In this document: piece by piece, positions 14,522-19,278 of the stretch
How the letters are laid out: each line of letters begins with the position of its first letter
How positions within the stretch are numbered: position 1 is the stretch's first letter
DNA from: JBDNJM01 sp041687755
Lineage (GTDB): Bacteria; Planctomycetota; UBA1135; GCA-002686595
Assembly (NCBI GenBank): GCA_041687755.1
Contig: JBDNJM010000093.1
Location: 1-19,278 of the forward strand
Length of the DNA stretch: 19,278 bases
Reading direction: 5' to 3'
The notes under the pieces: model-generated
Database searches by the model: none
What the model was told of the DNA's origin: nothing
Seen by the model: the letters and a program-made list of their open reading frames with translations, nothing else
Position numbers and translations under genes: made by a program

Positions 14522-14610
14522 GAGCGAGCGGGCGTGCTGCTTGGACGTCGCACCGGGGCCGGCCCCGAACGCTGGGGGCTGCTCGCCGGCATGATCCAGG
14601 GACCCCGTGT

Positions 14611-14718
14611 TCAGCCGCGCGTGCCCACCCCCTCGAGTCGGCGCTCCAAGCGCACGGAGGAGAGGGCCAGCAGGCCGGTCAGCCCGAGGGCGAAGAGAAA
14701 TCGCAGGACCAAAACCAA
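14611..14718 (-). pseudogene. Candidate membrane-anchor segment of the frameshifted gene
   Basis: A 35-codon frame from a TTG at 14718 encodes a hydrophobic helix (VLRFLFALGLTGLLALSSV) followed by basic RLERRLE, then stops at 14611. It ends about 90 bases upstream of the GTG of the unknown gene, in another frame. A single G missing from the five-G run at 14632-14628 would account for the break. It may instead be chance, since high-GC sequence often yields hydrophobic shadow frames. Confidence 0.3.
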
Positions 14719-14778
14719 GGCGCGTGTCGGGTTCGCCCTTTCGGGCCCCGGGATCCTAGCGGCGCGGCCCGAGGGCGC

Positions 14779-14784
14779 TAGGCT
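14779..14784 (+). promoter_or_regulatory. -10-like hexamer at third glycosyltransferase start
   Basis: TAGGCT lies 8 nt before the ATG at 14793. The intervening GAAGGACC has a weak GAAGG that could be a poor ribosome-binding site. Confidence 0.35.
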
Positions 14785-14792
14785 GAAGGACC

Positions 14793-16172
14793 ATGAACCG
14801 CGGTGTGCCCCCTACGATCCGTCCCTCTAGGCCGCACGGGTGCCCGCCGCACATCGGAATCCTGTGCGCTGGCTGGCGGCCAGACCTCGGCGGGGTGGAG
14901 AGCCATACGGCCGATCTGTCCCGCGGGCTCCTCGGGCGGGGTTATTCGGTCTCGGCCCTGTGCCTGGACACGTCCGGAACCGCGGAGCCGTTCACCCGGA
15001 CCGAGGATCGGCAGGCGGGCGTCGACGTGCGCCGCGTCGCCTACGGCTGGGGCGACATCACTAAGCTGCTCGACCTGATGGCGCACCCGGGCCTAGAGGC
15101 CGAGTTGGACGCTTGGATCGACGAGGTCCGCCCGGACCTCGTGCACGTGCACCATCTCACGGGCTGGGGCGGGCGCGCGCTGCTGCGCCTGCACAAGCGG
15201 GGCGTGCCCTGCGTGATGACGCTGCACGACTACTGGATGATCGATCCGCGCGCGCAGCTGTTCGGCAGCAACGAGCGTCACCTGGAGCGCTTCGAGTCGG
15301 AGGATCTGCTGCCGGGGCTCCGGCGGGTTTGGCCGCACCTGCTGCCCTCTGGGGGCGCGCCCGCGGAGGGATCTTCGGGGGAGAGCCTGGACGGCGACGA
15401 GGGCGTGCACCGCGCCTACTTGGCCCTGTCCAAGCGCATGCTGAGTCTGGCCGGTCGGCTGCTCCTGCCGTCGCGCGCGGCCGGACGCATCTTCGAACGC
15501 TTCGGCGTGGCGCCGGAGCACCTGGAGGTTTGCGAGAACGGCATCGACGTTGGGCAGCTGCGGGCGGCGCTCGAGTTCGAGTTCTTGCGCGAACGCCCGC
15601 GCGACCCGGACGTTGTCGTGCTCGGAGTGCTGGGATCGGTGCTACCCAGCAAGGGCGTGCTCGAGCTGGCCGAGGCCGTCGTGGCGAGTGGGATCGAGAC
15701 GCTGCGCCTCGAAGTGCACGGCGCGATGCCGGCCTACCACGGGGATTCGAGCTATGTCGACCGGCTCGTGGCGTTCAGCGAAGGGGAGCCGCGCATCGAG
15801 CTGTGCGGCCCGTTCGATCACTGCGAGCTCCCGCGGGTCCTCTCGGGGCTGGACGGCGTGGCCGCGCCGTCGCTGTGGGAGGAGGTCTTCGGGCTCAGCG
15901 TTCGCGAGGCGCGCGCGGTCGGGCTGCCCGTGCTCGTCAGCGATGCTGGCGGCTTGCCCGAAGTGACCGACGGCGACCGCGCGGGCCGGGTCGTGCCGCG
16001 CTACGACCGAGAGGCGTGGATTGCGGCCTTGCGCGAGTTCGCGCTGGAGCCTGAGCTCCGTCGGGCGTGGGCGGCGCATCCGTTTGTGCCGCGCAGTTCG
16101 GCGCAGATGGTCGACGAACTCTGCGGGCACTACGCCCAGGTGCTGGCCGAGCACGAGAAGCCCGCGGTCTGA
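14793..16172 (+). CDS. GT4-type glycosyltransferase
   Basis: A 459-residue GT-B fold glycosyltransferase of the GT4 group. It has the acceptor-side glycine motif in GWRPDLGGVESHTADL, PDLVHVHHLTGWGG, and TLHDYWMIDP. The donor half shows LGVLGSVLPSKGVLELAEAV and SLWEEVFGLSVREARAVG, in which Glu364 and Glu372 form an intact EX7E motif. A Ser/Gly/Glu-rich insertion of about 50 residues separates the acceptor-domain strands near residue 185. The first 20 or so residues are Pro/Arg-rich and may be disordered. It sits alone on its transcript, downstream of the unknown minus-strand gene, and converges with the small membrane-protein gene across the 9-bp repeat array. Role: probably surface polysaccharide or glycolipid assembly; sugar and acceptor unknown. 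Confidence 0.9.
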   Translation: MNRGVPPTIRPSRPHGCPPHIGILCAGWRPDLGGVESHTADLSRGLLGRGYSVSALCLDTSGTAEPFTRTEDRQAGVDVRRVAYGWGDITKLLDLMAHPGLEAELDAWIDEVRPDLVHVHHLTGWGGRALLRLHKRGVPCVMTLHDYWMIDPRAQLFGSNERHLERFESEDLLPGLRRVWPHLLPSGGAPAEGSSGESLDGDEGVHRAYLALSKRMLSLAGRLLLPSRAAGRIFERFGVAPEHLEVCENGIDVGQLRAALEFEFLRERPRDPDVVVLGVLGSVLPSKGVLELAEAVVASGIETLRLEVHGAMPAYHGDSSYVDRLVAFSEGEPRIELCGPFDHCELPRVLSGLDGVAAPSLWEEVFGLSVREARAVGLPVLVSDAGGLPEVTDGDRAGRVVPRYDREAWIAALREFALEPELRRAWAAHPFVPRSSAQMVDELCGHYAQVLAEHEKPAV

Positions 16173-16191
16173 GGCGGCGGACCCCCCCGGC

Positions 16192-16317
16192 CGCACCGGA
16201 GGCACCGGGGGTACCGGGGGTACCGGGGGTACCGGGGGTACCGGGGGTACCGGGGGTACCGGGGGTACCGGGGGTACCGGGGGTACCGGGGGTACCGGGG
16301 GTACCGGGGGTACCGGG
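16192..16317. repeat. 9-bp tandem array (GGTACCGGG), 12 perfect units plus 2 degenerate
   Basis: Twelve exact GGTACCGGG units run from 16210 to 16317, preceded by GGCACCGGG (16201-16209) and CGCACCGGA (16192-16200). The array lies between the convergent stops of a glycosyltransferase (16172) and a small membrane protein (16336). Each unit contains the palindrome GGTACC, so units can pair with one another. On the minus strand, in the frame of the small membrane protein, it reads as Gly-Thr-Pro repeats directly after that gene's TAG stop. Confidence 0.95.
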
Positions 16318-16331
16318 CGCGGAAGCGCCCG
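16314..16331 (-). terminator. GNRA-type hairpin after the small membrane-protein gene
   Basis: CGGGCGC (16314-16320) and GCGCCCG (16325-16331) form a perfect 7-bp stem around a 4-base loop (GGAA on the plus strand). It starts 4 bases past the stop of the minus-strand gene. A terminator is the simplest reading; no T-tract is present. Confidence 0.5.
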
Positions 16332-16335
16332 CCCC

Positions 16336-16650
16336 CTACTCGGTATCCGGCTCGCTTTCCGGACCCGTGCCTTGTGAAGTCACGGGCGCGTTGCCGGCCG
16401 GCAATCCGCTCTCGACCGCTCCGGGAGTGATCGAGGGAGCGTCAACCTCAAGCTGGGTCTTCTCGGGCACCGTGGCGGCGGAGCGGTCCGTATACAGGGT
16501 CCACAGCAGCCAGCCCAGCAGGCCGATCAGCAGGCCGTCGAACAGCAGCACGCGCCGCTGCCAGGTCTTGTCGGCAACCTTGGCCGCGGGGGCGGCTTGG
16601 GCAGACTCGAGCGGCGCGACTGGAGCTGTTTCTGGAGAGGCAGGCTTCAC
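16336..16650 (-). CDS. Small single-pass membrane protein
   Basis: A 104-residue protein from a GTG at 16650. It has a Pro/Ala-rich N-terminal stretch of about 30 residues, then basic KTWQRR, one strongly hydrophobic segment (about residues 34-54, LLFDGLLIGLLGWLLWTLYT), and an acidic, Pro/Ser-rich tail that should lie on the other side of the membrane. No family is recognised. It sits 39 bases after the minus-strand glycosyltransferase, so the two are probably co-transcribed. AAAGG about 5 bases before the GTG is a plausible ribosome-binding site; TACAAA 6 nt upstream could equally be a -10. The TAG stop is followed in the same frame by GAGASAP and then the Gly-Thr-Pro array, so the protein may once have had a longer repetitive tail. 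Confidence 0.7.
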   Translation of the reverse strand: MKPASPETAPVAPLESAQAAPAAKVADKTWQRRVLLFDGLLIGLLGWLLWTLYTDRSAATVPEKTQLEVDAPSITPGAVESGLPAGNAPVTSQGTGPESEPDTE

Positions 16651-16656
16651 ACCGCC

Positions 16657-16662
16657 TTTGTA
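16657..16662 (-). promoter_or_regulatory. -10-like hexamer at small membrane-protein gene start
   Basis: TACAAA on the minus strand lies 6 nt before the GTG at 16650. It overlaps an AAAGG that could serve as a ribosome-binding site, so the assignment is ambiguous. Confidence 0.25.
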
Positions 16663-16689
16663 GCGCTCTAGCGGCCCGGATGCATCCGC

Positions 16690-17883
16690 CTATTCAGGTT
16701 TGGCGCGATCCGCGGCGCGCCTCCAGTGCTCGGCCACCTGATCGGCCAGGGCGGACCAGCGGAAACGGCGCTCCACGGTCAGGCGACCGCGCTCGGCCAG
16801 TCGCGCGGCTTCCGCCGGATCCTGAAGCAGCTCGAGGATCGCCTCTGCGAAGCCCGCAGCCTCGTCGGCGAGCCGCAGCTCGCGCCCGTCCCGCAGCCCG
16901 AGCCCCTGCGCTCCGATGTGGGTCGCGACGGTCGGCGCGCCCATTGCCAGGCCCTCGACGACCTTGAGGCGGGTGCCGCCACCGATGCGCAGGGGCACGA
17001 CGAGCGCCGCGGTGGCCGAGAGATAGGGGCGCACGTCGGGCACTTCTCCGACAACCTCGATCGCGTCGCAGCTGAGCTCGCGCACTGCAGGGGCGGGCTC
17101 GCGGCCGACGATGCGTAGTCGCGTGTCCGGCCGCGCCGCCAGCAGCAGGGGCAGCACGGCCGCCGCGAACCAGCGCACGCCGTCGACGTTGGGCGCGTAG
17201 CCCATGTGCCCGAGGTACAGCAGCGTTTCGGGCTCGCGCCGGGCGGAGGCGTCGGGCACGAAGAAGCTCGGGTCGTAGCCCGAGGGCACGGCGGCGATCT
17301 CGAGGTCGGGATAGCGCTTGTGCAGCAGGGCGGCGTCGCCCTCGCTGCACGTGACCTGGAAGCGGTGGCGCTCGGCGCCCGCGCGCTCGAGCGAGCGCAG
17401 CTTGCGCAGGTCGAGCTCTGCCTCGAGCCGGCGGCGCGGATTGAGCGAATCGCGGCGCAGAGTCTCTGTCGCGAACTCGACGTCCAGCTTGTGGTGGTGC
17501 AGGACCGTCGGCACCTCGGTGTCAGCAGGCAGCAGGCGCGACAGCAGCAGCTCGTCCAGGTGCACGAGGTCCACGTCGCCGGCGGCGAGGCGCTCGGCCA
17601 AGGCGTTGCGCAGCTCGGCGCTCTCGAACCAGCGCTCGAGCTTGGGGGTTGTCAGCCGCCGGCCGGTAGATGGCGTGGAGCGCTCGAAGCAGCGCACGCG
17701 CCCGCCGCGCACTCGCTCGCGCAGCTCGGCGATCTCCTGCTCGGGAGCGCCGGTGTCCGGAGCGATCACGAACAGCTCGAGGTCGAAGCGCTGGGACAGC
17801 TCGATCACCAGGTTCGACGTGCGGATCCGGCCACCGTCATCGGCCGGCCAGGGCACGAACGGGCAAACGAACAGGACCTTCAT
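16690..17883 (-). CDS. GT4-type glycosyltransferase
   Basis: A 397-residue GT-B fold glycosyltransferase. It opens KVLFVCPFVPWPADDGGRIR, typical of a group including the PEP-CTERM/exosortase-associated sugar transferases. It then has VDLVHLDELL and TVLHHHKLDVEF. The donor half reads LLYLGHMGYAPNVDGVRWF, LRIVGREPAPAVREL, VPDVRPYLSATAALVVPLRI and GGGTRLKVVEGLAMGAPTV, with the conserved Lys and Glu near the nucleotide-sugar phosphates. The start at 17883 (ATG) is preferred over 17991 because the Rossmann strand begins immediately and the upstream residues are Arg/Pro-rich shadow. No Shine-Dalgarno or -10-like site is close. It lies between a histidine phosphatase (88 bases upstream) and a small membrane protein (downstream), all minus strand. 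No exosortase gene is in the window, so a PEP-CTERM link is only suggestive. Confidence 0.88.
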   Translation of the reverse strand: MKVLFVCPFVPWPADDGGRIRTSNLVIELSQRFDLELFVIAPDTGAPEQEIAELRERVRGGRVRCFERSTPSTGRRLTTPKLERWFESAELRNALAERLAAGDVDLVHLDELLLSRLLPADTEVPTVLHHHKLDVEFATETLRRDSLNPRRRLEAELDLRKLRSLERAGAERHRFQVTCSEGDAALLHKRYPDLEIAAVPSGYDPSFFVPDASARREPETLLYLGHMGYAPNVDGVRWFAAAVLPLLLAARPDTRLRIVGREPAPAVRELSCDAIEVVGEVPDVRPYLSATAALVVPLRIGGGTRLKVVEGLAMGAPTVATHIGAQGLGLRDGRELRLADEAAGFAEAILELLQDPAEAARLAERGRLTVERRFRWSALADQVAEHWRRAADRAKPE

Positions 17884-17971
17884 CGCGCGCCCGGTCCGCG
17901 GCGAGCGACGCGTTGCGCGGCGAGAGCAGTCTGCGCGGGGGACCGGGGCAGCCTGCTGCGGGCGGCGCGCG

Positions 17972-18694
17972 TCAAGATCCGGCGGGAGCAATGGTGAGGT
18001 GCTCGTCCGCTTCTACGAACGCGCCCGGATCGGCGAGGTTGAGCGCGAGCAGGCGGAATCCGGCCGGGCCGTCCTCGAGCAGGGCCGCGCGGCCGGTCTC
18101 CAGGCGCAGCGAGAACGAGCGGCGCGGGTCGAGCCCCAGGGCGACCGCGATCAGGCACCGCAGGACGTTATAGTGGGCGGCGAGGACGGGCCGCGCTCCG
18201 CCGTCTCGCAGCGCGTTCGCGAGCAGCGGCCAGGCCCGGCGGGCGACGTCGCTGTCGCTCTCGCCGCCGTGCCCGCGGTAGGTCCAGGGATCGGCGTAGA
18301 ACTCGGAGAGCTCTCCTGCGCGGTGATCCCGCAGGTCGCTCACGGTGCAGGACTGCCAGGCGCCGCGATCGACCTCGCGCAGGCCGGCGTCGAAGCGCAG
18401 GGGAGCCTGGGCCCGCTCGGCGACCGCCCGGCCGAGGCGCGCGGCCCGATCGAGGTCGGACGCCAAAACGGAGGTCGGCGGGAGGGCGGCGAGGCTGGCG
18501 CCGAGCACCTCGGTGCGCGCGAGCCCGGCCTCCGACAGGGGCACGTCCTGGCTCCCGTACGCCCGGCCGGCCCAGTCCTCGTGCACCTGGGCGTGGCGCG
18601 CGAGCCAGACCCGCGCCCCGCTGCCCCGGCCGGGCTGTGGACCCAGCTCAAGGGGGCTCTTGAAATCGTCAAACTCGGGGAGGGGTTCCGCCAT
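17972..18694 (-). CDS. Histidine phosphatase family protein
   Basis: A 240-residue member of the phosphoglycerate-mutase-like histidine phosphatases, which use a phosphohistidine intermediate. The nucleophile motif is WLARHAQ (Arg33-His34), with Ala in place of the usual Gly of RHG. It continues DVPLSEAGLAR, VLASDLDRAARL, and LREVDRGAWQ with the likely acid/base Glu. The second catalytic His is in LAAHYNVLRCL, where SHGG or AHGG is more common. The core residues (two His, two Arg, one Glu) are retained, so it is probably active; the substrate cannot be told from sequence. A poorly conserved N-terminal extension of about 27 residues precedes the core. TATCCT lies 8 nt before the ATG. It heads the minus-strand run with the glycosyltransferase. 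Confidence 0.87.
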   Translation of the reverse strand: MAEPLPEFDDFKSPLELGPQPGRGSGARVWLARHAQVHEDWAGRAYGSQDVPLSEAGLARTEVLGASLAALPPTSVLASDLDRAARLGRAVAERAQAPLRFDAGLREVDRGAWQSCTVSDLRDHRAGELSEFYADPWTYRGHGGESDSDVARRAWPLLANALRDGGARPVLAAHYNVLRCLIAVALGLDPRRSFSLRLETGRAALLEDGPAGFRLLALNLADPGAFVEADEHLTIAPAGS

Positions 18695-18702
18695 GGGGGC
18701 TC

Positions 18703-18708
18703 AGGATA
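18703..18708 (-). promoter_or_regulatory. -10-like hexamer at histidine phosphatase start
   Basis: TATCCT on the minus strand lies 8 nt before the ATG at 18694, with no Shine-Dalgarno. It is within the 145-base gap divergent from the ferredoxin gene. Confidence 0.4.
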
Positions 18709-18839
18709 GCCGTTTCCCCGCGCCGCAGCGTCGCTCCGCCCGCGCTTGCCAAGTTCCGCGTCCCGCGTCACCATCCCCGACGACCGCGCTGCCCTTAGCT
18801 GCGGGCCCCCCTGACGACAGCCTCCCTTCGAGACCCGAG

Positions 18840-19121
18840 ATGCCCAAGATCACCTTCTCCCACACCAACGAGACCTTCGACGTAGCCGAGGGCACCAGCT
18901 TCCTCGAGTTCTGCCAGGAGCACACCGTGCCCCAGGACTTCGGTTGCACCGTGGGCAGCTGTGGCACGTGCCGCGTGGTCGTCGAGAGCGGCGCGGGGAA
19001 CCTCAACCCGATCGGCGAAGAGGAGCAGGAGACCGTCGAGATGTGCACGGACGCCGAAGGCGCCCGCCTCGGCTGCCAGCTGGTGATCAACGGTGACGTG
19101 ACGGTCAAGCCCGCAGACTGA
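18840..19121 (+). CDS. [2Fe-2S] ferredoxin
   Basis: A 93-residue plant-type [2Fe-2S] ferredoxin, a small soluble electron carrier. The cluster ligands are Cys36, Cys41 and Cys44 (GCTVGSCGTC, the CX4CX2C pattern) and Cys79 (RLGCQL). Cys25 and Cys69 are extra. The N-terminal beta strands (PKITFSHTNETFDVAEGTS) and the closing VINGDVTV strand are as expected, and the length is normal. The start at 18840 is chosen because the fold begins immediately; the longer upstream frame is Ala/Arg/Pro-rich shadow of the divergent phosphatase gene. It appears to be a single-gene unit. No partner reductase or oxygenase is next to it, so its role is not indicated. No clear Shine-Dalgarno is seen. Confidence 0.94.
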   Translation: MPKITFSHTNETFDVAEGTSFLEFCQEHTVPQDFGCTVGSCGTCRVVVESGAGNLNPIGEEEQETVEMCTDAEGARLGCQLVINGDVTVKPAD

Positions 19122-19138
19122 GTGGCTGTGGGGATTAT

Positions 19139-19278
19139 GCGCTGCCCAAGTGAAGTGCCACTCAGGTGCTTTTTGGCCCATCGCCTGGCGGCGTTGGAGC
19201 TCGAACTCCTTCGGGGGTGCCGCTGCGCGGCAGCCCTCGTGAGTTCTGGGTGGCTTGGTGAGCGGTTGCGCTGCCCAA
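19139..19278. repeat. Dispersed repeat copy 2, running off the window end
   Basis: The first part (19139-19194) matches the repeat at 7695-7750, sharing GCGCTGCCC and GGCCCATCG at the same 36-base spacing. TGCGCTGCCCAA occurs at 19138-19149 and again at 19267-19278, the very end of the window. This is a direct repeat with a 129-base period, so a second unit probably starts here. No protein-coding gene is seen after the ferredoxin stop. Confidence 0.55.
19203..19246. repeat. Nested palindrome within dispersed repeat copy 2
   Basis: GAACTC (19203-19208) pairs with GAGTTC (19241-19246), and inside it TGCCGC (19218-19223) pairs with GCGGCA (19227-19232) around a TGC loop. G-rich and C-rich flanks add partial pairing. 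It lies about 80 bases after the ferredoxin stop and could fold as a cruciform or a 3' hairpin. Confidence 0.55.

Noticed and set aside
14507..14830. Plus-strand 107-codon ORF before the third glycosyltransferase
   Set aside because: Arg/Lys/Pro-rich with no domain, overlapping the glycosyltransferase start; the minus-strand frame is more protein-like.
16192..16317. CRISPR array
   Set aside because: The units are 9 bases with no spacers, and no cas genes are present.
16067..16663. Plus-strand ORF with a Pro-Gly-Val collagen-like repeat
   Set aside because: Its flanks are shadow translations of the glycosyltransferase and of the opposite-strand membrane protein; only the array makes it look protein-like.
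17318..18709. 463-codon plus-strand ORF antisense to the glycosyltransferase and phosphatase
   Set aside because: No domain is recognisable and both underlying genes are well supported on the minus strand.

Overview
This is a very GC-rich (about 70% by eye), gene-dense stretch of chromosome from a diderm bacterium. Lipoproteins with lipoboxes and exported DsbD-type domains point to an outer membrane and periplasm. Shine-Dalgarno sites are mostly absent, and many starts have a -10-like hexamer 6-8 nt before the ATG. This and the mix of genes would fit an uncultured planctomycete-like lineage, but nothing here proves the phylum. No phage, plasmid or insertion-sequence genes are seen.

Layout. 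(1) 88-4898, minus strand: recJ, then two paralogous exported DsbD N-terminal-type proteins, then a redoxin-like lipoprotein; the last three look like an envelope thiol-redox group. Palindromic repeats sit in the gaps. (2) 5134-7669, plus strand: selA and selD. selD is itself a selenoprotein gene: an in-frame TGA at codon 18 is followed by a good bacterial SECIS hairpin, so the true gene starts upstream of the long open frame. (3) 7869-16172, plus strand: a glycerophosphodiester phosphodiesterase with a large unknown C-terminal domain, a sulfatase-fold lipoprotein whose catalytic residues are lost, and three GT4-type glycosyltransferases. The first of these has a tandem duplication of its donor-binding domain. 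A minus-strand gene of unknown function, possibly frameshifted, lies between the second and third. (4) 16336-18694, minus strand: a histidine phosphatase, a fourth GT4 glycosyltransferase and a small single-pass membrane protein whose stop codon abuts a 9-bp tandem array. (5) 18840-19121, plus strand: a [2Fe-2S] ferredoxin, then a dispersed palindromic repeat that runs off the window.

How the genes fit together. SelA and SelD supply two of the selenocysteine steps (Sec-tRNA conversion and selenophosphate synthesis); selB and selC are not in the window. The glycosyltransferases suggest a surface polysaccharide or glycolipid pathway. The GDPD and the sulfatase-like lipoprotein may belong to the same envelope programme, which is inference from proximity only. 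The most notable items are the Sec-containing SelD, the duplicated GT donor domain with a degenerate first copy, the apparently dead sulfatase-like lipoprotein, the 9-bp array that would encode Gly-Thr-Pro repeats in frame behind a stop codon, and the promoter-at-start-codon pattern suggesting leaderless mRNAs.
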